From Bacteroidales bacterium (lineage in GTDB: Bacteria; Bacteroidota; Bacteroidia; Bacteroidales; UBA932), in the NCBI GenBank assembly GCA_017631875.1, contig JAGBSL010000058.1:1-25247 (forward strand): a DNA stretch of 25,247 bases. Reading direction: 5' to 3'. Shown piece after piece: positions 15,427-21,982 of the stretch. The translations under genes and the position numbers were made by a program. The notes beneath the pieces were generated by a model. The model ran no database searches. It was given only the letters and a program-made list of their open reading frames with translations, and was not told the origin of the DNA. Every line of letters starts with the position of its first letter. Position 1 is the stretch's first letter.

Positions 15427-16743
15427 ATGAAGAAGCTTCAGACAGTCACCTTGGGTTGCTCGAAGAACAAGGTCGACACAGAGCATATCCTTTCCCAGGT
15501 GGAGGATCTTTATGAGATCGTTCCCGAGGGGGAGGATATTCCCGTTCACACCATCCTCCTGAACACTTGCGGCTTCATAGGAGATGCAAAGGAGGAGTCT
15601 ATCCAGGCTGTTCTCGAAGCCGTTGAGAGAAAGAGAAATGGCGAAGCTGAAAAGGTAATCGTATTCGGCTGTCTTTCACAGAGATACATGTCGGAACTTC
15701 CAGCATTGATTCCGGAGGTGGACGCGTGGTTTGGAGCACGCGAATTTGATCCTGTCATCCGCGAGCTCGGTGCTGAACCGTCTGCTGAAAAAGCTGCTGA
15801 CAGATATCTGACTACGCCTTCTCATTATGCGTATCTGAAGATATCCGAAGGTTGCGACCGCAGGTGCTCGTACTGCGCCATTCCGTTCATCCGCGGACAG
15901 CATAAGTCCGTGCCGATGGAGGACCTCGTGGAAGAGGCGACAAGGCTTGCTGCCAAGGGTGTTCGTGAGCTTATCATCATAGCTCAGGACACGACATATT
16001 ACGGTCTTGACCTGTATCGTCGCAGGGCGCTTGCTGAACTTCTCCAGAAACTGTCTGAGGTGGATGGTATCGAATGGATCCGTATACATTATTCATACCC
16101 TGCGTCATTCCCAGAGGATGTCCTTGACCAGATGGCGGATAATCCAAAGGTGTGCAGATATATGGATATCCCGCTCCAGCACATTTCCGACAAGGTTCTT
16201 GACAACATGCACAGACATGTTGACGGTGCATGGACCAGAGAGCTTATCCGTAAGATGCGCGAGAGGGTTCCTGGTGTAGTGCTCAGGACGACCATGATCG
16301 TCGGACATCCAGGAGAGGGCAAGAGGGATTTCCAGGAACTCCTTGATTTTGCGAAGGAGGCTCGTTTCGAGCGACTTGGAGCATTCATGTACTCCGAGGA
16401 GGAAGGAACTTACGGAGCTGAAAACTTCAAGGACAGCATCACCCAAAAGGTGAAGCAGGAGCGTCTGGATGCCCTTATGACCCTACAGAGCGAGATCTCA
16501 CTGGCATTCAACAACTCACGCGTCGGTTCTGAGATCGACGTTATCGTGGATGATTTCGTGGACGGCGTGTATGTATGCCGCAGTGAGTTCGAGAGTCCTG
16601 AGGTGGATGGCGAGATTCTTGTAAGACACGACTCTTCGGTCATGGGCGATCTGGATCCATATTCTCTCATAGGAGAGTTCATCAAGGTCCGCGTCATCGG
16701 AGCAGATGAGTATGACCTTATTGCAGAACCGATTGAAGTCTGA
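15427..16743 (+). CDS. rimO: Ribosomal protein uS12 methylthiotransferase RimO
   Basis: A 438-residue radical-SAM enzyme that adds a methylthio group to the conserved Asp of ribosomal protein uS12. Three parts are visible: the UPF0004 domain with cluster ligands C11 (LGCSKNKVDTE), C48 (NTCGF) and C82 (FGCLSQRY); the radical-SAM core with C143, C147 and C150 (CDRRCSYCAIPFIRG); and a C-terminal TRAM domain (about 375-436). LGCSKNKVD and IPFIRGQHKSVP favour RimO over the tRNA enzyme MiaB. All six cysteines are present and length is normal. It lies two bases after the DUF5606 gene and two before the lipoprotein gene. Confidence 0.95.
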   Translation: MKKLQTVTLGCSKNKVDTEHILSQVEDLYEIVPEGEDIPVHTILLNTCGFIGDAKEESIQAVLEAVERKRNGEAEKVIVFGCLSQRYMSELPALIPEVDAWFGAREFDPVIRELGAEPSAEKAADRYLTTPSHYAYLKISEGCDRRCSYCAIPFIRGQHKSVPMEDLVEEATRLAAKGVRELIIIAQDTTYYGLDLYRRRALAELLQKLSEVDGIEWIRIHYSYPASFPEDVLDQMADNPKVCRYMDIPLQHISDKVLDNMHRHVDGAWTRELIRKMRERVPGVVLRTTMIVGHPGEGKRDFQELLDFAKEARFERLGAFMYSEEEGTYGAENFKDSITQKVKQERLDALMTLQSEISLAFNNSRVGSEIDVIVDDFVDGVYVCRSEFESPEVDGEILVRHDSSVMGDLDPYSLIGEFIKVRVIGADEYDLIAEPIEV

Positions 16744-16745
16744 TT

Positions 16746-17567
16746 ATGAGACGTTTCCTTATACCTTTACTTTCTGTTGTCTTGATGGCGGTCTCTTGCG
16801 GCCCGTCAAGGCACGCTATTCATCTCGAGATGCGTTATCCTTCAAAGTCAGGACTTGATCTGGCCGGCAAGGTCATTTCAGTGGTCTATCTGGAGAATGA
16901 TGACGAGCAGGGCAACAAGTTCAATGAGAGCATGGCTGATGCCTTTGCTTATAATCTGGAAAAGGATTATGGCACGGGTGAGGGAAGTATTGGAATATAC
17001 CGTATGCGCAGTGAAGAAGGCGTAGAGTACTCTGACCGTGAGCATATGCTGGATCTTCTGGTTGATACGGATGCAGATGTGGTGTTCCTCTTTGATACAT
17101 TGAAGTTTGGCTCAGTCCTTAGTGACGGCAGTACTCAATTCACCATGTCTCTGCATTGTTTCGACGGCATGGATAAGGATGATCAGGTGCATACCTACAA
17201 AGGTAGCAGTGCAGCAGTTCTTTCAGAGGGAGGCAGCAAGTCGGGAACGACGGTCTCATCTACATTCAAGTCACAGTGGAAGAATGAGCAGTATAGTCTG
17301 GTGTACTTTGATAACGAGAAGTGGTACAAGGCTTTAGACAGGGCTGAGGCTTATGACTGGAAAGGCGCGATGGATATGTGGATGGCGCTGTTGTCGACAA
17401 ATGACCTGCTTCGCCGCTCATGCGCCGCATACAATATAGCTACAGCGTGCTACATGCTTGGTGAATACGATCTTGCCCTGGAATGGCTTGACCTGTCCGA
17501 TAAGGACAACAAGCTGCCGTATTCAGACGGATTACGAAAGAGGATAACAGAAAGAAGAGCGCTCTAA
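16746..17567 (+). CDS. Lipoprotein of the DUF6340-like type
   Basis: A 273-residue predicted lipoprotein: the signal peptide MRRFLIPLLSVVLMAVSC ends at C18 in a good lipobox (AVSC). The first domain (about 25-170) has the ISVVYLENDDEQGNKFNESM and DADVVFLFDTLKFG stretches that I associate with the Bacteroidetes family DUF6340. The C-terminal 90 residues (AAYNIATACYMLGEYDLALE, about 221-240) resemble a TPR-like helical pair. It should sit in the periplasm or on the outer membrane; its function is unknown. It follows rimO by two bases. Its last codons form one arm of the hairpin at 17546-17587 and its stop overlaps the opposing gene by four bases. Confidence 0.75.
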   Translation: MRRFLIPLLSVVLMAVSCGPSRHAIHLEMRYPSKSGLDLAGKVISVVYLENDDEQGNKFNESMADAFAYNLEKDYGTGEGSIGIYRMRSEEGVEYSDREHMLDLLVDTDADVVFLFDTLKFGSVLSDGSTQFTMSLHCFDGMDKDDQVHTYKGSSAAVLSEGGSKSGTTVSSTFKSQWKNEQYSLVYFDNEKWYKALDRAEAYDWKGAMDMWMALLSTNDLLRRSCAAYNIATACYMLGEYDLALEWLDLSDKDNKLPYSDGLRKRITERRAL

Positions 17568-17587
17568 TTAACGCTCTTCTTTCTGTT
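17546..17587. terminator. Bidirectional terminator built into two converging coding ends
   Basis: A perfect 16-bp inverted repeat (arms 17546-17561 and 17572-17587, 10-nt loop), followed by TTTT on the plus strand. The arms code for the last residues of both the lipoprotein (plus) and the acyltransferase (minus), and the stop codons lie in or next to the loop. Confidence 0.8.
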
Positions 17588-18643
17588 TTGTCTTCTGGCA
17601 TTTCTCTTTTCCTGGCGCTTGGCAACTCTGGCTCGTCTATTGGCCAGCATTTCTTCCAAAGCGTCACCCATATTCTCTACAAACAGCGGGAACCTTTCCT
17701 TTATCTGATTCAGTTTCTCTTTAAGGAATGAGTCCACGTGACGGGAAATCTTTGATTCGTATATCTCATCAAATGAAATCAGGATGCATGTTTCCTCGGC
17801 TTCGCTGAACTCATGGTTGATTCCTCCTCCGAACATCTTCATCGTAGGGGAGAGGCTCATGTAAGCATTTACCAGCGGTGGAATGTTCACTCCATGTTTT
17901 CTCACCTCAGCGTTCAGGAGCTTGTAGTCTTCCTTGAATTCCTTTTCTGTCAGGACGCTTTCCATGTATGATACCGGAGTCTCGATCACGAGCGGCTCCA
18001 TAGGGACTACCAGCTTCTCCTTATCCTCGAAATGCTTGAAGAGGAAGTACTGGATCAGGTCGCGTGCCTCACGGTTATATTCCGGATACATGGTCATCTT
18101 TCCGAAGAAATACTTCATGTTCGGCCTCTGGATTGCAAGAGCTCCGAGTCCGTCCCATAGGTTATCAAGAGCGAAAATAGCCTTTGCACCAGCCTTACTA
18201 CTCTGGTAATCAGGAGATACGAAGCTTCTGCCCAGTTCGATTGTATATGGGAGATATTCCTTTATGAACTTTTCAGAAAAGTGGAACATGTGTGACGTCG
18301 CCAGATGTGGTTGACCGTTCTCGTTCAACTTTATGTCTCCTCCAAGAATGAATCTATATCCTCCGAGAATACGTTCTGCATCAGGATCCCATACTATCAG
18401 CTGCTGGTATGGATTCTCCATGGTGTCGAACTCATCGATGTCCACAGCAAGTCCACTGCCACCTCCGGAGTCGCGGAAAGCCTCTTCGCGCAGGCGTCCG
18501 ATCTCCAACATGGTGTTAGGAGAATCAAAATGGTTTACAACGTAGATTTCATTGCTACCTTTGTTGGTGTCCCTCAGTTTTTTCGCGGGGGTCAGTTCGG
18601 CCTTTATCAGATCCAAGCTGACAGGTGGCATAATAGGTTCCAT
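17564..18643 (-). CDS. GNAT-type N-acyltransferase, GlsB/OlsB-like (hemolysin-type)
   Basis: A 359-residue protein with an OlsB-like acyltransferase domain (about 32-235). It has the typical blocks LREEAFRD (51-58), DIDEFD (68-73), GGYRFILG (94-101) and the motif ELGRSFVSPDYQ (136-147). In Bacteroides, members of this family (GlsB) transfer an acyl chain from ACP to glycine, starting glycine-lipid synthesis; OlsB does the same with ornithine. No glsA-type second acyltransferase lies in this window. After the catalytic part come a helical region and a very basic tail (about 336-359, rich in R and K) whose end is encoded by the terminator stem. It follows the DUF1846 gene by 15 bp, likely on one transcript. 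Which amino acid is acylated is not shown by the sequence. Confidence 0.75.
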   Translation of the reverse strand: MEPIMPPVSLDLIKAELTPAKKLRDTNKGSNEIYVVNHFDSPNTMLEIGRLREEAFRDSGGGSGLAVDIDEFDTMENPYQQLIVWDPDAERILGGYRFILGGDIKLNENGQPHLATSHMFHFSEKFIKEYLPYTIELGRSFVSPDYQSSKAGAKAIFALDNLWDGLGALAIQRPNMKYFFGKMTMYPEYNREARDLIQYFLFKHFEDKEKLVVPMEPLVIETPVSYMESVLTEKEFKEDYKLLNAEVRKHGVNIPPLVNAYMSLSPTMKMFGGGINHEFSEAEETCILISFDEIYESKISRHVDSFLKEKLNQIKERFPLFVENMGDALEEMLANRRARVAKRQEKRNARRQNRKKSVN

Positions 18644-18658
18644 AGGTTCGTTTTGCGG

Positions 18659-20125
18659 TTACTCTCCTTTCTTGACTGGGTCGCAGGTCAGTCCGACTCC
18701 GAGCTTCTTGAAGATCTTTCTGTCCACTTCGCTGAGCATGACGGTAGAGTGTACCTGGCAGCCATCGAATTTAGGGAGCTGTTCAAGAGCCTTGCGGCAG
18801 TTCTCATCCTTAATGCTGAGCATTGATAGAGCAACAAGGACTTCATCTGTATGAAGTCTTGGGTTGTGGCCATGCAGATAGTCTACCTTTGTTTTCTGGA
18901 TAGGCTCGATCATCTCCTCAGGAATAAGCTTCACGTCGTGAGGTATGCCGGCCATATGCTTTGCCGCATTGAGTATGAGGGCGGCACTTGGGCCAAGCAG
19001 TGAGCTTGTCTGGGATGTGATGATCGTTCCGTCCTGGAGCTCGATTGCAGCGGTGTGCACTCCATAGATGTCTTTTCTCTGATGAGCTGCTACAGTTGTC
19101 CTTCTGTATTCAGTCGTAAGCTTTGCCTGTTTGAGGATAAGCGAGATCTTGTTGACCTCGTGCTCGTTGTCGCCTCTCTCAGCGAGGTTACAGAGAGCAT
19201 AGTAATATCTTCTGATGATTTCCTCACGCGCAGCGTTGCAGCATACATCCTCATCGCTCATGCAGAATCCGAGCATGTTGACACCCATGTCAGTAGGGGA
19301 CTTGTATGGGCTCTCACCGTAGATTCCCTCGAAGAGTGCGTTGAGCACAGGGAAGATTTCGATGTCCCTGTTGTAGCTTGCTGCGATTTCGTTGTATGCC
19401 TCGAAGTGGAACGGGTCGATCATGTTGACGTCGTTCAAGTCAGCTGTCGCTGCTTCGTATGCTATGTTCACAGGGTGCTTGAGAGGGAGGTTCCATACCG
19501 GGAAGGTCTCGAACTTTGCATATCCGGCCTTGATTCCACGCTTGTTCTCGTGGTAGAGCTGGCTGAGGCAGACAGCCATCTTTCCGCTGCCCGGACCTGG
19601 GGCTGTCACCACGACAAGAGGCCTGCTGGTCTCTACATAGTCGTTCTTTCCGAATCCCTCGTCAGAGTCGATCAGGGCCACGTTGTTAGGGTAACCCTCG
19701 ATGGTATAATGGTAGTATACCTTGATTCCAAGGCGCTCGAGGCGCTTGCGGTAAGCGTCTGCACTTGACTGACCGTTGTAGTGGGTCATCACGACGCTGC
19801 TTACGTAGAAGCCGACGTTCTCGAACTCGCCGCGGAGACGGAGCACGTCCTCGTCGTATGTGATTCCGAGGTCACCGCGTACCTTGTTCTTCTCTATGTC
19901 CTTGGAACTGATTACTATAATGATCTCAGCCTCGTCCTTGAGCTGCTTGAGCATGTCAAGCTTGCTGTCAGGCTTGAAGCCCGGCAGCACACGGCTGGCA
20001 TGGTTGTCATCGAATAATTTACCTCCGAACTCGAGGTAAAGCTTGTCTCCGAACTGAGCAATGCGTTTCTTGATCTGCTCAGACTGTATCTTAAGATACT
20101 TATTATTGTCAAATCCCGTTTTCAT
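18659..20125 (-). CDS. DUF1846 domain-containing protein
   Basis: A 488-residue cytoplasmic protein of the conserved DUF1846 family. I start it at the ATG at 20125 (MKTGFDNNKYLKIQSEQIKK), which matches how the family begins; the frame extends 13 codons upstream, but that part would cover the promoter box. Recognisable blocks are LYLEFGGKLFDD, RVLPGFKPDSKL and the glycine-rich TAPGPGSGKMAVCLSQ, a P-loop-like turn that suggests nucleotide binding. PTDMGVNMLGFCM and the late HNPRLHTDEVLVALS are also typical. Length is normal. The biochemical role of the family is not established. The gene is followed after 15 bp by the GlsB-like acyltransferase and has its own promoter with almost no leader. Confidence 0.85.
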   Translation of the reverse strand: MKTGFDNNKYLKIQSEQIKKRIAQFGDKLYLEFGGKLFDDNHASRVLPGFKPDSKLDMLKQLKDEAEIIIVISSKDIEKNKVRGDLGITYDEDVLRLRGEFENVGFYVSSVVMTHYNGQSSADAYRKRLERLGIKVYYHYTIEGYPNNVALIDSDEGFGKNDYVETSRPLVVVTAPGPGSGKMAVCLSQLYHENKRGIKAGYAKFETFPVWNLPLKHPVNIAYEAATADLNDVNMIDPFHFEAYNEIAASYNRDIEIFPVLNALFEGIYGESPYKSPTDMGVNMLGFCMSDEDVCCNAAREEIIRRYYYALCNLAERGDNEHEVNKISLILKQAKLTTEYRRTTVAAHQRKDIYGVHTAAIELQDGTIITSQTSSLLGPSAALILNAAKHMAGIPHDVKLIPEEMIEPIQKTKVDYLHGHNPRLHTDEVLVALSMLSIKDENCRKALEQLPKFDGCQVHSTVMLSEVDRKIFKKLGVGLTCDPVKKGE

Positions 20126-20133
20126 ATGGGATA

Positions 20134-20141
20134 CAAAGATA
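20134..20141 (-). promoter_or_regulatory. Predicted promoter of the DUF1846/acyltransferase pair
   Basis: TATCTTTG on the minus strand matches TAnnTTTG exactly, and a TTG lies 20 nt upstream, near the usual distance of the -33 element. The box ends 8 nt before the ATG at 20125, so the transcript would be leaderless or nearly so. Confidence 0.6.
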
Positions 20142-20192
20142 ACCAATCTTGGGTTAGTCTGCAAGATAAAATTTTAAAAAATGAGGGTTGTC

Positions 20193-21332
20193 TTATAGTC
20201 TGACACCGACTCCGAACATGAGGTTGTGGGCGTAGTTTACAGTCCCCAATCTGTAACCCATTGTAAGAAAGAGCTTATGCGAAACGAAGGCCTTGAGATT
20301 GTACGTCGTGTAGAAGCCTTTAAGGTCATTTGTTCTGGTCAGAACGTTGTATCCCGCTCCAAGGTTTATGGAGAAATATGCCATTGTAAGTTCAGCTTTC
20401 GCTGATAGTCCCAATGCTGTCTGGTGGGAGAGCGGGGGAGTTGCAGTCTCTTTGTTCAGGTCTGTACTTCTGTCCAGCATTATGTCTAGTCCTGGTCCTA
20501 TACAGAAGTACCTGTTCAGTCTGTATAAAGGGTTGAAGGTCAGACCAGCAACTGCGTAGTGTTCATTGATGATCTGCAGTTTGTGTTCGTGGATGTACCT
20601 GTCAGCTCGCCATGCACCATAGATGAACAGGTCATATGACATCCTCTCAGCAGCCCTCTGCTTCTGCAGTTCTGGTTCTCCCTGAATCAGTAGTCTTCCC
20701 GGAGCCTTTTCCGTCATATGCTTGGCCCGTTGCCCTTTCCATGTCACACCTAGCCTCAGGCCAAAAGTGTTTGCTCCACCGTTAGGGAATGTGGTGTCGC
20801 CGTTTGAGAAGTGAGTGTATTCGGGGCCGAAGGACAGGTCACACATCGTGCTGGCATGCCATGTGAACGGCAGACCGACATTGATGTAGATGTTCCATCT
20901 CGAGCCAACTACTTCATTGACCTTCCATCCGTATGACGCTCCGAGGTTCCATTCATAGTCCAATGACAGTTTCCTTCCAAGGTCTGCGATCCGGCTTCCC
21001 TGGAACAGATACATGATGATAGGTGTGCCTGTGAGATCGTGATTGAAGAATGAGTGTATTGCGACTCCAACTCCTTGATATGCAGTAGGGTATAACTGAC
21101 CAAGTTTGCTTTCTGGACTGAGGCTGAAACTGTATTTCATATGCACGGATGCAGCATACGGCACAGCCTTGCCCATGTCGTTGTAGCCCCTGTAGAATCC
21201 ATGAGTTGGCATGTTCAGCACAGGCCGCACCTCCGCCGTCACCCTGTGGGTCACATTGTGCTCCATGGCATTCGCAGCCGCAGAACAAAGGATCATCAAT
21301 CCGATGAAATATGTCGCAATAGCCTTATACAT
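20193..21332 (-). CDS. PagL-like lipid A deacylase (acyloxyacyl hydrolase family), outer membrane
   Basis: About 379 residues from the ATG at 21332, which opens a clear signal peptide (MYKAIATYFIGLMILCSAAA); the frame continues upstream to 21401 but crosses the promoter box. The rest is rich in alternating aromatic and polar residues, as in an outer-membrane beta-barrel, and ends in a typical terminal strand. EYTHFSNGDTTFPNGGANTF holds the His-x-Ser-Asn motif of the lipid A 3-O-deacylase PagL family, whose His and Ser form the active site. Family members remove a fatty acid from lipid A. The barrel is much longer than PagL itself (about 170 residues), as usual for Bacteroidetes relatives. It stands alone between the rnpB terminator and DUF1846. 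Confidence 0.78.
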   Translation of the reverse strand: MYKAIATYFIGLMILCSAAANAMEHNVTHRVTAEVRPVLNMPTHGFYRGYNDMGKAVPYAASVHMKYSFSLSPESKLGQLYPTAYQGVGVAIHSFFNHDLTGTPIIMYLFQGSRIADLGRKLSLDYEWNLGASYGWKVNEVVGSRWNIYINVGLPFTWHASTMCDLSFGPEYTHFSNGDTTFPNGGANTFGLRLGVTWKGQRAKHMTEKAPGRLLIQGEPELQKQRAAERMSYDLFIYGAWRADRYIHEHKLQIINEHYAVAGLTFNPLYRLNRYFCIGPGLDIMLDRSTDLNKETATPPLSHQTALGLSAKAELTMAYFSINLGAGYNVLTRTNDLKGFYTTYNLKAFVSHKLFLTMGYRLGTVNYAHNLMFGVGVRL

Positions 21333-21337
21333 CCTTG

Positions 21338-21345
21338 CAAAGATA
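21338..21345 (-). promoter_or_regulatory. Predicted -7 box of the PagL-like gene
   Basis: TATCTTTG on the minus strand, an exact TAnnTTTG match, ends 5 nt before the ATG at 21332. This supports the shorter start and implies a transcript with little or no leader. Confidence 0.55.
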
Positions 21346-21372
21346 GCAATTCTATGCTTTGCAGTGGAAATA

Positions 21373-21408
21373 AAAGAGAGTAATAGCCGTGTGGCCATCA
21401 CTCTCTTT
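21373..21408 (-). terminator. Terminator of rnpB
   Basis: Arms AAAGAGAGT and ACTCTCTTT (21373-21381 and 21400-21408), with further pairing of GCC and GGC inside. On the minus strand it begins a few bases after the 3' P1 strand of RNase P RNA and is followed by TTTT. Confidence 0.8.
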
Positions 21409-21411
21409 AGA

Positions 21412-21878
21412 AAAATAGGCAGAACCGTAAGCCGGTTTCTGTTTTAATCTGTCATTTATCTTCTCGATCTACCCCCCGGAAAAGAGCGGGCAGCCCTCTT
21501 GTCCTTGCGGACGTTCCGGTATACATGATCTTTCTGGTCCTGGTGCCGTCACCGCCATATGTCGCCATACGACGTCGTGAGCTCTTACCTCGCGGTTTCA
21601 CCCTTACCCTTGCGGGCGGTTTGTTTTCTGTTACGGCATTCATAAAATTACTCCCATCTGTGCTTTCCACAGCAGGTCGCCCTTTCCAGTCCGGACTTTC
21701 CTCTGATGCCGGCATCAGAGGAAATGTTAACCCCCAGTCACTTCGTGACAGCCCCGAGGGGCATGCGGTCTTCACTATGTTCAGACCGGCGACCTGACGG
21801 TCGCGTCGGCAAAGCCGACTTAGAGGAGATAACAATCCTAGATACCGTGGCATCAGCGACAGAAGCGTTCTACCTATA
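21412..21878 (-). ncRNA. rnpB: RNase P RNA (bacterial type A-like), with an expanded P3 region
   Basis: The catalytic RNA of RNase P, which matures tRNA 5' ends. Minus-strand signatures are GAGGAAAGTCCGGAC (21706-21692), GGTAAGGGTGAAAC (about 21606-21593), GGTAAGAGCTCACG, AGATAAATGACAG and the 3' ACAGAAACCGGCTTACGG (about 21443-21426). The ends pair as P1 (ATAGGTAGAAC at 21877-21867 with GTTCTGCCTAT at 21425-21415, one wobble), and TCTGTC (21863-21858) pairs with GACAGA (21453-21448) as P2. A -7-like box ends at 21885, seven bases before the inferred 5' end. About 467 nt is long, because 21711-21848, between P2 and the GAGGAAAGTCC core, holds an insertion of hairpins. Small reading frames across this region are spurious. 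Confidence 0.93.
21711..21856. repeat. Palindrome-rich insertion in rnpB flanked by 8-bp direct repeats
   Basis: The octamer GGCATCAG occurs at 21711-21718 and again at 21849-21856 in the same orientation. Between them are imperfect terminal inverted repeats (AGGAAATGTTAACCCC from 21719; rc AGGATTGTTATCTCC ending at 21825). Inside are consecutive hairpins: GTCAC/GTGAC (21737-21749), CCCC/GGGG (21752-21761), GGTCT/AGACC (21767-21787), GCGACC/GGTCGC (21789-21804) and GTCGGC/GCCGAC (21805-21819). The whole segment could fold out of the P3 helix without disturbing the core. No coding capacity. Confidence 0.75.
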
Positions 21879-21884
21879 TTTTTT

Positions 21885-21893
21885 CAAAATATA
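21885..21893 (-). promoter_or_regulatory. Predicted -7 region of rnpB
   Basis: TATATTTTG on the minus strand is one position off a perfect TAnnTTTG box. It ends seven bases before the 5' strand of P1, the expected distance to a transcription start near 21878. Confidence 0.45.
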
Positions 21894-21897
21894 TTAT

Positions 21898-21982
21898 CTA
21901 ACCCCCGATATGCTATCGCATATCACCCCTAGGGGTATTTCGGCCCTACCCGGGCCGGTCGTAATATTGTGGGCAATATTAC
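21898..21982. repeat. Cluster of four palindromes, diverged second copy of the rnpB insert architecture
   Basis: After TAACCCCC come GATATGC/GCATATC (21907-21924), CCCC/GGGG (21926-21935), GGCCC/GGGCC (21942-21956) and GTAATATTG/CAATATTAC (21961-21982). The last includes the stop codon of the flavin oxidoreductase gene and probably serves as its terminator, although no long T-run follows. The order of hairpins and the TAACCCCC and CCCCNAGGGG blocks match those at 21729-21761. Confidence 0.75.

Noticed and set aside
21452..21853. Minus-strand 133-residue open frame and several plus-strand frames over 21525-21996
   Set aside because: They overlie RNase P RNA, whose conserved core strings and P1/P2 pairing are clear; the translations have low-complexity, RNA-like composition and no family resemblance.
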